In this document: piece by piece, positions 1 to 6,943 of the stretch | Numbering within the stretch: position 1 is the first letter of the stretch | How the letters are laid out: each line of letters opens with the position of its first letter | Source of the DNA: Psychrobacter sp. | Lineage (GTDB): Bacteria; Pseudomonadota; Gammaproteobacteria; Pseudomonadales; Moraxellaceae | NCBI GenBank assembly: GCA_020024075.1 | Contig: JAHHUJ010000021.1 | Span: forward strand, 1 to 15,911 | Length of the DNA: 15,911 bases | Reading direction: 5' to 3' | Made by a program: the position numbers and the translations under genes | The notes under the pieces: model-generated | The model's input: only the letters and a program-made list of their open reading frames with translations | Databases searched by the model: none | Told to the model about the DNA's origin: nothing

Positions 1-803
1 ATATGGGCGATATTACAGCCCGTGCCATCGATACCCTAAAGAAGGTAGATATCATTGCCTGTGAAGACACTCGTACTTCTGGCAAACTGCTGTCAAACTT
101 TGGTATAGATACCCAGACTTGGGCTTATCATGAGCATAACAGCGAAGTTCAAACCCCAAAGATTATTGAAATGATTCAGCGCGGTCATTCCGTGGCATTA
201 ATCAGTGATGCAGGCACCCCGTTAATTAGTGACCCAGGCTATCAGTTGGTTCAAGCCGCCCATGCCGCCAATGTCGCTGTTGTTCCTATCGTTGGAGCCA
301 GTGCTGCTATTGCCGCCTTGAGTGTGGCTGGACTGCCCTCTGATAAGTTTAGCTTTGTGGGTTTCTTGCCGGCCAAAACGCATGGCCGAGTTAAGCAGTT
401 ACAAAATTATGCTGAGCGTAGTGAAACCTTAATTTTTTATGAAGCACCACATCGTATCATCGCTAGCCTAAAAGATATGGCCGAAGTATTTGGGCAGAGC
501 CGTCCAGCTACGCTGTGCCGCGAGCTTACCAAGACCTTTGAAACCGTTAAAAAATCAACGCTCGGTGAACTGGTCAACTTTGTTGAAGCAGACAGTAATC
601 AGCAAAAAGGCGAGATTGTGTTAGTGGTGGGCGGTAACATTAATGACGTCAATGATGACTTAAGTGTACACGACCCTTTACTGCTGCGTTTACTTGAAGA
701 CTTGTCGGTAAAAAAAGCAGCCGCCTTGGCCTCTGATATTACCGGGGTCAAAAAGAATGCCTTATATCAAAGATTGCTTGAGTTACAGCAACAACAATCC
801 TAA
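1..803 (+). CDS. rsmI: 16S rRNA (cytidine-2'-O)-methyltransferase RsmI, 5' end missing
   Basis: RsmI methylates the 2'-O of C1402 in 16S rRNA with S-adenosylmethionine. The window starts inside the gene. The first readable ATG (base 3) is internal: its residues MGDITARA match the family segment just after the N-terminal PIGN motif, so roughly 15-25 residues lie upstream, and bases 1-2 would be the end of the preceding codon. Visible family signatures (numbered from that Met) are EDTRTSG at 21-27, SDAGTPLISDPGY at 68-80, LPSDKFSFVGFLPAK at 111-125, FYEAPHR at 145-151, ELTKTFET at 174-181, and the C-terminal helical segment KKAAALASDITGVKKNALY. The usual PGPSAA turn reads VGASAA here. The TAA stop is the first codon of a 14-base tandem array. 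The assignment is secure; the true start is outside the window. Confidence 0.96.
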   Translation, partial: MGDITARAIDTLKKVDIIACEDTRTSGKLLSNFGIDTQTWAYHEHNSEVQTPKIIEMIQRGHSVALISDAGTPLISDPGYQLVQAAHAANVAVVPIVGASAAIAALSVAGLPSDKFSFVGFLPAKTHGRVKQLQNYAERSETLIFYEAPHRIIASLKDMAEVFGQSRPATLCRELTKTFETVKKSTLGELVNFVEADSNQQKGEIVLVVGGNINDVNDDLSVHDPLLLRLLEDLSVKKAAALASDITGVKKNALYQRLLELQQQQS

Positions 804-898
804 AAACCAGCTGTTAAAAATCAGCTATTTGACAATAGCTCTCAAAAGCCAGCTGTAAAATTAGCCTAAAAAACTAAATAGCTTAAACAGCTTATAAA
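801..898. repeat. Degenerate 14-base tandem array starting at the rsmI stop codon
   Basis: Four 14-base units can be read: 801-814 TAAAAACCAGCTGT, 815-828 TAAAAATCAGCTAT, 829-842 TTGACAATAGCTCT and 843-856 CAAAAGCCAGCTGT. More decayed copies carrying AGCC or AGCT follow to about 898. The first unit begins exactly with the rsmI stop codon. The array fills the space between the convergent rsmI and glycosylase genes. No U-tract terminator is evident in it. Confidence 0.75.
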
Positions 899-904
899 TC
901 ATCC

Positions 905-925
905 GCGGTGTTACATCGGCACCGC
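905..925 (-). terminator. GC-rich inverted repeat across the glycosylase stop codon
   Basis: GCGGTG (905-910) and CACCGC (920-925) form a perfect 6-bp stem with a 9-base loop that contains the stop codon of the minus-strand glycosylase gene. There is no T run on the exit side, so this is at best a weak or non-canonical transcription end for the minus-strand block. Confidence 0.3.
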
Positions 926-1552
926 ATCACGATCTTTGAGCCAACCATAATGTGACCATAATAATAAACTTGCTGCGCTACGGTATGGTGACCACGGCTT
1001 AGATAATAGTTTAAGCTGTTTTGGCGTCGGTCTTGCCTCTAACTGCAACAAGTCCATAGCACCTACCTTAATCGCCAAATCATCCACAGCCAACACATCG
1101 GCTCGTCCTAGACTAAACAGCAAATACATCTCTGCGGTCCAATTACCAATGCCAGTCACCGCCGTTAAGCTTTTAATGACTTGCGTATCTGGCAGATGTT
1201 GTAATGCCTCAAAATCAATATTGTGCTCAACCAACGAGCGCACATAACGAATCTTTTGACGTGATAGCCCTTGTTGACGCAGTGCTTCCTCCTCTGCGTG
1301 CATAATAGCATCAGGACTGGTTAAACTTGCTGCTTCAAGCTTATTCCAGATACTAGTAGCCGCCGCAACTGATAACTGTTGGCCAACCATGGCTCGCATT
1401 AGCTGCTCAAATCCCCCTCGATTACGCCTTAAATCTGGCACGCCCACTTGCTGATAGACCTTCTCAAAGCGAGGCTCTATTGATATTAGCTCTTTAATAT
1501 CAGACTGTAATTGAGTGGGAGTCTCTAGAGTCCGAATCGGCTGATTTTTCAT
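911..1552 (-). CDS. DNA-3-methyladenine glycosylase II family protein (AlkA-type, HhH-GPD)
   Basis: This base-excision repair enzyme would cleave the N-glycosidic bond of alkylated bases. At 213 aa it lacks the extra N-terminal domain of E. coli AlkA (282 aa) and corresponds to the compact HhH-GPD form. FEQLMRAMVGQQLS (48-61) is the conserved helix with the GQQLS signature. The helix-hairpin-helix is at about 129-145 (LTAVTGIGNWTAEMYLL), followed by the GPD-type loop DVLAVDDLAIK (152-162). Asp158 aligns with the AlkA catalytic aspartate. It is the last gene of the minus-strand block, 54 bases after the secreted-protein gene. No good Shine-Dalgarno precedes the ATG, so it may be translated through coupling or a weak site. 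The family is secure; substrate range and symbol are not. Confidence 0.9.
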   Translation of the reverse strand: MKNQPIRTLETPTQLQSDIKELISIEPRFEKVYQQVGVPDLRRNRGGFEQLMRAMVGQQLSVAAATSIWNKLEAASLTSPDAIMHAEEEALRQQGLSRQKIRYVRSLVEHNIDFEALQHLPDTQVIKSLTAVTGIGNWTAEMYLLFSLGRADVLAVDDLAIKVGAMDLLQLEARPTPKQLKLLSKPWSPYRSAASLLLWSHYGWLKDRDAVPM

Positions 1553-1606
1553 AATATCACTGCTGTGTTATTGGACCCGCTAAATGATGCATTTCACCAG
1601 ACCCCA

Positions 1607-2272
1607 TTATTTTGTTTGTTGTAAGAGGACCACATCTTGATAATCATAGCCTCCTTCCATTAAGGTGCCTGTATATTTGACCGTAGTTAAAGCGTAAGGC
1701 TGATTGGGCACTTTATAAAGCGCATTATCAGTAGTAAGACACACCGAATAGGTAGTAGCACTATGCACTGGGCTAGAATACTTGGCCTCATCAGCATTTA
1801 ACTTATAGCTAAACTGATATTCAGTACCCTGACCTATCTCGCCTAGCCAAGACTGTAGATTGCTCTTTTTTTGTTGTTGTAGTGACTCTACTTGGACGGT
1901 TACTTGGGTATAGGTAGGCTTGAGTGCAACCACTCTATTTTTAATTTGTTTCAGCCCGCTGCTAAAGCGGCCATTACTGTCCTCAAACTCATCATATTTT
2001 TTGGTTTTAGGATTAATATATAGGGAGCGGACTTCGACCAACTTCTCAGGGTTTTTGTTAGACAAATCATAATAATACAGCTGAGGTAGGCGGCCACGTC
2101 CATCATCATAGTGACGCAGCACAAAAACTTTTTGCTCCGCTTTATCATAGCCCAATATCTCAATACGCTGACCGCCACCCACTGTGGCTAAGGCAGAGAC
2201 AGATAACGCCATGACACTTGTCAATACAGCAGCTTTAGCCAGACTTTTATTAATGCCATAAACTTTATCCAT
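1607..2272 (-). CDS. Secreted protein of unknown function
   Basis: I do not recognise this 221-aa protein. The N-terminus looks like a Sec signal peptide: Lys residues at 3, 9 and 13, a hydrophobic stretch at about 14-28, and SALA at 26-29, giving a likely cleavage after residue 29. The mature part is rich in Tyr, Lys and Gln and has many short alternating segments (for example KVFVLRHY, QLYYYDL, YTQVTVQV), suggesting a mostly beta periplasmic fold. There is one cysteine (in YSVCLTT), so no internal disulfide. A strong ribosome site on the minus strand (AGGAG, 2279-2283, six bases from ATG) supports the start. It lies between the TSUP transporter gene and the glycosylase gene on the same strand, but the context gives no functional clue. 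Confidence 0.8.
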   Translation of the reverse strand: MDKVYGINKSLAKAAVLTSVMALSVSALATVGGGQRIEILGYDKAEQKVFVLRHYDDGRGRLPQLYYYDLSNKNPEKLVEVRSLYINPKTKKYDEFEDSNGRFSSGLKQIKNRVVALKPTYTQVTVQVESLQQQKKSNLQSWLGEIGQGTEYQFSYKLNADEAKYSSPVHSATTYSVCLTTDNALYKVPNQPYALTTVKYTGTLMEGGYDYQDVVLLQQTK

Positions 2273-2319
2273 AACTCTCTCCTTTCATCTGTTAACTCAA
2301 GACAAATAGCCCTATAACT

Positions 2320-2358
2320 GTTTACCCTATTAATTTAGCCTATCAGTTTACCCTATCA
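2320..2358. repeat. Three 13-base tandem units at the transporter gene end
   Basis: Three adjacent units on the plus strand are GTTTACCCTATTA (2320-2332), ATTTAGCCTATCA (2333-2345) and GTTTACCCTATCA (2346-2358). The last unit contains the transporter stop codon (2348-2350) and its final codons, so the two others look like outward copies of the gene end. Confidence 0.8.
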
Positions 2359-3115
2359 ATCCAACTACACCTTGCCAGCCGACCCTCAACCCTAGAATGG
2401 TCAAAATGACGAGCACCAACTGCCGAAATCTAGCCTGAGATAGGTATTGACGCAAGCGGATACCAATCATTAAGCTTGCTAGCGAAACCGTGGTCAATAA
2501 AGCAATAAGTAGCCAGTCCGCTTTAGGTAAGGCCATTAGAGACTCACGTAATACGATTATTTGCGCCACCTTGCCCAATAGATAACACATATTACCTACT
2601 TTAGCGATGGTGTTTTTATCATCACTACTGCCGAGCAAATACATTAGTAATATGGTTGACATGGCATTGGTAGATCCGCCTATTATGCCTGCAATAAGAC
2701 CAGTAGCAATCAATACTGGGGTAGTAGCAGGTAGAATTATCTTTTTGCCCAAGGCATTACTAATGACATAAAAAGCAATCACTACCGCCAGTAACACTAA
2801 GATATAACTGCTGTCCACCCATAATAGCAGCTTCACCCCAAGTAAGCTGCCCAATAGACTCATTAAAGCAAGTAGCCAATAATGCTTTAGGTAATAGCAG
2901 AAATTCTCAGCAATACTGCGCCCGCCCCCGACAAGCCAAGTCATCAGGTTTAGCGCTAACGAGGGAAAGATAATTAGGACAATGGCGTGCTGTAACGAAT
3001 ACATACTCGCCAAAGCTGTGGTAGATACCAGCGTCACCCCAATGCCACTGATTCCATGTAGCAAAGAGGCGATGGCAAAAATAAAGGTTAGTAATAAGTT
3101 TTCAGAGTTGAGCAT
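2348..3115 (-). CDS. Sulfite exporter TauE/SafE (TSUP) family membrane protein
   Basis: This is a 255-aa, almost entirely hydrophobic inner-membrane protein with about seven or eight predicted spanning segments. TSUP proteins have two related halves, each opening with a Gly-rich re-entrant motif. Here the first is HGISGIG (20-26) and the second is GLIAGIIGGSTNAMST (139-154), each followed by a hydrophobic helix. Family members export or import small sulfur- or carbon-containing anions such as sulfite, sulfoacetate or taurine-derived products; the substrate cannot be read from sequence. It lies 62 bases after the nitroreductase gene on the same strand. The ATG has only a weak ribosome site. 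Its final codons are part of a 13-base tandem repeat. Confidence 0.88.
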   Translation of the reverse strand: MLNSENLLLTFIFAIASLLHGISGIGVTLVSTTALASMYSLQHAIVLIIFPSLALNLMTWLVGGGRSIAENFCYYLKHYWLLALMSLLGSLLGVKLLLWVDSSYILVLLAVVIAFYVISNALGKKIILPATTPVLIATGLIAGIIGGSTNAMSTILLMYLLGSSDDKNTIAKVGNMCYLLGKVAQIIVLRESLMALPKADWLLIALLTTVSLASLMIGIRLRQYLSQARFRQLVLVILTILGLRVGWQGVVGLIG

Positions 3116-3163
3116 TTGACATCCACTGGTTGTAAACTAAAGGTCAACTCACCTAGCTTAAGG

Positions 3164-3189
3164 ATTAACGTTAGCAATTAACGTTTGGC
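3164..3189. repeat. Two 13-base tandem units across the nitroreductase stop codon
   Basis: ATTAACGTTAGCA (3164-3176) is followed directly by ATTAACGTTTGGC (3177-3189), matching at 10 or more positions. The second copy contains the nitroreductase stop codon and its final Lys and Arg codons; the first lies just downstream of the gene. Confidence 0.7.
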
Positions 3190-4005
3190 GAACCCCTGCT
3201 TATTTAGGTAGTCCATCACTTGCGGACGTACTGGGCCTCCAAACACTTTTTTCACTTGATCCTTCCAGTCCGGATGCGCCCCTTCTCCGCGCTGCTCTAC
3301 ATAGTAGTCGATAACAGCTTGGTTAAAGTCCTCAATCTGTGCTTGTGTCGCTGGCTGATACTGGTTTTCAGACACCAGCACAGACAGTGGTAAACGCGGT
3401 TTGGTAGTGGCATTTTTGGGCGAGTCGCTAGGATGTCCTAAGCACATCCCAAATAGTGGCACCACATGTTTTGGTGCCTTGATAATCTCACCTGCTCGCT
3501 CAATATCATTACGCATACTACCGATATAGACCCCGCCTAAGCCCAGTGATTCTGCCGCAGCCAATACGTTCTGAGCATATAAGGCCACATCCACTGCAGA
3601 AATGATCAATACCTCAATCCAATCAAGCTGTGCTGCTGGCTCGATTTGACTGTGGCGATTATTATCCATACAGAACACCAAATACTCAGGCGCTTCTAAA
3701 ACATAAGGATGAGCCAGTTTTTTACCCTCTGCAATCGCTTCATTGTACTGCTCTTCGCTCATGCCATTTGAGATTTGATGAAACTTAATCCGCTGCTGAC
3801 GATCGGTAATACGCACCACACTAACTGACTGCATATAGTTAGAGGTTGACACTGCCCGTCCCGCTTCCAACACAGCTTCCAGCATTTCTGCACTAATAGG
3901 CTCATCTGTGTAATCTCGGACGGAGCGGTGCTCTAGCATGGTTTTGATAGTGGCATTGGTGACCTGACTGATTTCAGCTTGGATCTCTTTGGTTAAGTTA
4001 GTCAT
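3178..4005 (-). CDS. NADPH-dependent nitroreductase, NfsA/Frp-like
   Basis: This is a cytoplasmic FMN flavoprotein of the nitroreductase superfamily that reduces nitroaromatics, quinones or flavins at the expense of NAD(P)H. The FMN-phosphate-binding start is HRSVRDY (26-32), followed by YMQSVSVV (57-64) where the isoalloxazine-contacting region lies. GLGGVYIGSMRNDI (155-168), PLFGMCLGHP (183-192) and KPRLP (202-206) are characteristic of the NfsA branch, in which a basic C-terminal segment helps bind NADPH. At 275 aa it is slightly longer than E. coli NfsA (240 aa), mainly through about 20 N-terminal residues and the C-terminus. The ATG follows a modest AAGGG site. It is probably co-directional with coaBC but separated from it by a 189-base repeat-filled gap, so it may have its own promoter. 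Confidence 0.88.
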   Translation of the reverse strand: MTNLTKEIQAEISQVTNATIKTMLEHRSVRDYTDEPISAEMLEAVLEAGRAVSTSNYMQSVSVVRITDRQQRIKFHQISNGMSEEQYNEAIAEGKKLAHPYVLEAPEYLVFCMDNNRHSQIEPAAQLDWIEVLIISAVDVALYAQNVLAAAESLGLGGVYIGSMRNDIERAGEIIKAPKHVVPLFGMCLGHPSDSPKNATTKPRLPLSVLVSENQYQPATQAQIEDFNQAVIDYYVEQRGEGAHPDWKDQVKKVFGGPVRPQVMDYLNKQGFAKR

Positions 4006-4060
4006 ATGCTGCCCTTTGATTTATCCATTTTTAGCACTGTTATTTTACAACTGTTTTTTT

Positions 4061-4091
4061 ATTATAAAAAACTTTATTATAGACAGCTCAA
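4061..4091 (-). promoter_or_regulatory. Possible promoter for the nitroreductase gene
   Basis: On the minus strand a perfect TATAAT (4061-4066) lies about 55 bases before the nitroreductase ATG. The best -35 is TTGAGC (4086-4091) with a 19-base spacer, longer than ideal. The region is very AT-rich, so a chance match is possible. Confidence 0.3.
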
Positions 4092-4110
4092 AAGTGCATA
4101 TAGGTTAATA

Positions 4111-4203
4111 AGTTCAATAGTTTTCAGTTAAATAGCTTATAGTTAATAGATAGCTCTAAGTTAAATAAATAGCTGTAAATTAAATAGCTATAAATCAAAT
4201 AGT
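4111..4203. repeat. Degenerate 15-19 base tandem array ending on the coaBC stop codon
   Basis: Successive units begin with AGTT or AATT and contain AATAGCT: 4111-4125, 4126-4140 (AGTTAAATAGCTTAT), 4141-4158, 4159-4177, 4178-4192 (AATTAAATAGCTATA) and 4193-4203 (AATCAAATAGT). The last copy contains the coaBC stop codon (4195-4197). AAATAGCT-type sequence also occurs after rsmI (about 877-900). Confidence 0.75.
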
Positions 4204-5442
4204 ATTGCCAATAAGAGCGACCAATTGACGGGCAATCTCATCCTTACTGGCCTTATCAAGTGCTTCAGGCTGTTTTTGATACTTATCGGCAAAAAACACC
4301 GTCATCGCGTTCTCATCACTGGCAAAACCAATGTCTTTGCGTGACACATCATTGCAAGCAATCATGTCTAAGTCCTTCGAAGCTAGCTTACCTCGAGCAT
4401 ATTTTTCAACCTCTTGAGTTTCAGCTGCAAAGCCCACCATGAACATATCTGGATAACTGTGCGAAATAGTGGCCAAGATATCGGGGTTTTTTACCAAATC
4501 CAAAGTCATCTCATCTTGGGTCTTTTTAATTTTTTGTGGTGCAGCATCTCGGGTACGGTAATCTGCGACGGCTGCGGTAGCAATAAAGATATCACAGCCT
4601 GCTGCCGCTGACTGACTTGCAGCTTGCAACATATCATTGGCAGACAACACATTAACGCGCTGTACATCAAGCGGTGTGGTTAAATCCACCTTGCCTCCAG
4701 CAATCAATGTCACCTCAGCTCCTGCATCACGGCAAGCACGAGCCAAAGCAAAGCCCATTTTGCCAGTTGAGTGATTGGATAAGAATCTTACAGGGTCAAT
4801 GGCTTCTACTGTTGGTCCTGCGGTAATGGTTACTTTTTTGCCGGTCAAACTCTGTGGAATCATTAACTTCGCCTTGAAGTTAAGCACTCGTCTTAACAAA
4901 ACTTCTGGCTCTGGCAAGCGTCCTGCGCCCACATCACCACAAGCTTGAACCCCACTATCTGGCTCAATCATCTCATAGCCCATATCACTTAGGGTCTGTA
5001 CATTAAGCTGCACCGCAGGATGCGCCCACATCTGTTGATTCATCGCCGGAGCGACCATCACTGGAGCGCTTGTCGCGAGACAAACGGTGGCCAACAGATC
5101 ATCTGCCATGCCCATTGCCAATCGAGCTAAGGTATTGGCAGAAGCAGGCGCTATCAATACTAAATCGGCCCATTTTGCCAATTCAATATGTCCCATACCC
5201 GCTTCAGCTTCAGTATCAAGCAGCTCAGTATGCACCTCATTACCAGTCAAGGCTTGAAGCGTTAAAGGAGTGATAAATTGCTGTGCGCCTTGAGTCATAA
5301 TCACTCGAACCTCAAAGCCTTCTTTAACCAATAAGCGGGCCAATAAAGCAGATTTGTAAGCAGCAATGCCACCGGTTATGGCGAGGATGACTTTGGTAAT
5401 ATTTGGGGCAACAGGAACAACTGGGGTAAAGATTTGACTCAT
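4195..5442 (-). CDS. coaBC: Bifunctional phosphopantothenoylcysteine decarboxylase/phosphopantothenate-cysteine ligase CoaBC
   Basis: CoaBC (Dfp) catalyses two consecutive cytoplasmic steps of coenzyme A synthesis: CTP-dependent coupling of 4'-phosphopantothenate to cysteine, then FMN-dependent decarboxylation to 4'-phosphopantetheine. The CoaC half (about 15-190) shows the nucleotide loop TGGIAAYKS (23-31), active-site His85 in MGHIELAKWAD, APASANT (98-104), the PAMNQQMW substrate clamp (132-139) and the flap cysteine Cys168 in ACGDVGAGRL. The CoaB half (about 198-415) shows TAGPTVEAIDPVRFLSNHSTGKMG (207-230 region; Asn223 is the acyl-transfer residue), AAVADY (290-295) and the KIKK lysines (304-307). 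Length 415 aa is normal. It is divergent from radC, an arrangement widely conserved next to dfp in gammaproteobacteria. The ribosome site is weak (AAGGT, about 11 bases upstream). Confidence 0.97.
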   Translation of the reverse strand: MSQIFTPVVPVAPNITKVILAITGGIAAYKSALLARLLVKEGFEVRVIMTQGAQQFITPLTLQALTGNEVHTELLDTEAEAGMGHIELAKWADLVLIAPASANTLARLAMGMADDLLATVCLATSAPVMVAPAMNQQMWAHPAVQLNVQTLSDMGYEMIEPDSGVQACGDVGAGRLPEPEVLLRRVLNFKAKLMIPQSLTGKKVTITAGPTVEAIDPVRFLSNHSTGKMGFALARACRDAGAEVTLIAGGKVDLTTPLDVQRVNVLSANDMLQAASQSAAAGCDIFIATAAVADYRTRDAAPQKIKKTQDEMTLDLVKNPDILATISHSYPDMFMVGFAAETQEVEKYARGKLASKDLDMIACNDVSRKDIGFASDENAMTVFFADKYQKQPEALDKASKDEIARQLVALIGNTI

Positions 5443-5808
5443 ATCTGAGAACTACCTTAATGGATAATATGCAAAAAATGAAGACTATAGGCTATAAAGT
5501 AATCCTTAGTCTTGAAGCCTGCATTAAAAGTGCTGAATAAAAAATGTGCTTATGGTAACAAGTTTCAGTGGGTTTTGGATATAGGTTAAGCCCACAGTAA
5601 TAGTAAAAGCTGAAATAAAAACCTAAATTTTTAAAAGATTAAATCTTGAAAAGTTAAGAAAAACTTAACTAACTTTGTGTTTTGTGAGTATAATAAAAAC
5701 AAGCAGTACCACGATAATGTTTATCCCAATTATCGTTAGTTATCATAACACTACCTTTATGGTTTTATTTACCCCGTTATCCTTGACCTCATAATAGCAA
5801 TAAAAACA
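5443..5808. other. Divergent coaBC-radC spacer with several dyads
   Basis: This 366-base AT-rich region has no convincing gene. It contains AAGATT-A-AATCTT (5635-5647), AGTTAAG-5-CTTAACT (5652-5670), ACGATAAT-10-ATTATCGT (5711-5736) and GTTAT-C-ATAAC (5739-5749). Promoters for both flanking genes should lie here. The dyads cluster on the radC side, around and downstream of the best radC promoter match. Confidence 0.5.
5665..5694 (+). promoter_or_regulatory. Candidate radC promoter
   Basis: A perfect TATAAT -10 (5689-5694) sits 18 bases after TTAACT (5665-5670), a moderate -35. The -35 coincides with the right arm of the AGTTAAG/CTTAACT dyad, so a protein binding that dyad would block polymerase. 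The predicted transcript would have a leader of about 108 bases containing the ACGATAAT/ATTATCGT hairpin. Confidence 0.4.
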
Positions 5809-6489
5809 ATGGCAATAAAAGACTGGCACGAAGATGATCGACCAAGAGAAAAGCTTCTTAATCATGGGCCTGAGCATTTAACCGATGCTGAAATACTGGC
5901 CATATTTCTACGGACCGGAACCAAACAACAGTCAGCACTTGAGCTTGCCCGCAGTCTAATTACCCACTTTGGCAGTATCGCTGAGCTACTAGCAGCACCA
6001 AAGGCCTCCGTATTAGCTTGCCACGGTATTGGCCCAGCGAAATACGCTCAACTTTTGGCCAGCTTAGAGATGGGCCAGCGTTATTTGAGCAGTGAGCTAA
6101 AGACTGGGAATAACCTCAATCGATCACAGGTAGTCAAAGACTATATAACCACCCAGCTACGCCGTGAGACCAAAGAAGTGTTTGCGGTGCTTTGCCTTGA
6201 TAATGGCTTAAATCTGTTAGACTTCAAAGTGCTTTTTGTGGGCGGCATTACCTCTTGCTCGGTCTGTATTAAGCAAGTCCTACGTCATGGTCTGCAGCAA
6301 GGGGCCAGCCAGCTCATAGTGGCACACAATCATCCCAATCAAAACGCCACCCCTTCCACAGCAGACATTCACTTAACCGAAACCTTAAAGCAAGCCTGCC
6401 AAGCCATCGACTTAAGCTTAATAGACCATATAATAGTCGGACGCAATGACACCCTATCTTTTGCAGAATCTAACACTGCTCCCTTTTAA
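5809..6489 (+). CDS. radC: RadC family JAMM/MPN+ protein
   Basis: This 226-aa protein has the RadC layout: an N-terminal helical part with RPREKLL (11-17) and LRTGT (34-38), a helix-hairpin-helix HGIGPAKYAQL (72-82), then a JAMM metal-binding domain. Glu123 (TKEVFAV), His173 and His175 (AHNHP) and Asp186 (PSTADIHLT) provide the expected zinc-site residues. The cellular role of RadC is unsettled; the name comes from an old repair phenotype since questioned. Two usual motifs deviate: HNHPSG reads HNHPNQ, and the PRE of the xPREV helix reads IKQ (154-156). No Shine-Dalgarno precedes the ATG, though the start matches the family N-terminus. Divergent from coaBC. Confidence 0.93.
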   Translation: MAIKDWHEDDRPREKLLNHGPEHLTDAEILAIFLRTGTKQQSALELARSLITHFGSIAELLAAPKASVLACHGIGPAKYAQLLASLEMGQRYLSSELKTGNNLNRSQVVKDYITTQLRRETKEVFAVLCLDNGLNLLDFKVLFVGGITSCSVCIKQVLRHGLQQGASQLIVAHNHPNQNATPSTADIHLTETLKQACQAIDLSLIDHIIVGRNDTLSFAESNTAPF

Positions 6490-6943
6490 TGCCTGTTATG
6501 CCTCCGGCCTTTTTTAATCGCCTATTTATGTTCTACTTATTGTCAAAGAATTTATTAACTGAGATTAAGCTTGTCTGATGCTGAGTAACCAAAGCAATCA
6601 GCACTGAATTAATGACATTAAAATAAACAGCCACTTCATTAACCAATTGTAAAGATTCTAGTCTTGATTATATGCTTTCACCTGCTTACTCTGTAATATA
6701 GATATAACTCTCTTTACTTAGTGTCCTTTATTTAGCGCCTTTTATTTAGTGCCCTTTATATTAGTATTAGTGACTGTTATCCTGCCAATTATGGGGCAGT
6801 CTTAATCAGCCTTTTATTTGTCGCTAATCAAAGAGCAATACTCCTAAACCAAAGCGATTGTATTTATAAAAGAAGTGCAAATAATAAAATATAAACTTCT
6901 AATTTTAACTTTTAATTAATTTTAATTTTTTAGGGTGCAAATC
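6490..6943. other. radC-fadE spacer, AT-rich, no gene seen
   Basis: This 454-base stretch has no supported coding region. Just after radC, GCC-TCC-GGC followed by TTTTTT (6500-6515) could act as a weak terminator. A 14-base triple tandem repeat lies at 6718-6759. A short inverted repeat CTGCC/GGCAG is at 6782-6799. A possible fadE promoter is TTGTAT (6858-6863) with AATAAT (6880-6885). The last 50 bases are almost pure A/T until the fadE ribosome site. Confidence 0.5.
6718..6759. repeat. Three 14-base tandem units upstream of fadE
   Basis: The units are TTAGTGTCCTTTAT (6718-6731), TTAGCGCCTTTTAT (6732-6745) and TTAGTGCCCTTTAT (6746-6759). They differ at one to three positions and are exactly in phase. 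The unit sequence is unlike the other arrays in the window. Confidence 0.85.

Noticed and set aside
3178..5442. An operon-encoded defence or biosynthetic system in the minus-strand block
   Set aside because: The genes (CoaBC, nitroreductase, TSUP transporter, secreted protein, glycosylase) belong to unrelated housekeeping families, with spacers of 54-189 bases and no shared theme.
5469..5540. Possible 23-codon peptide upstream of coaBC (MQKMKT...)
   Set aside because: Short, in an AT-rich spacer, with no ribosome site and on the strand opposite coaBC; most likely chance.
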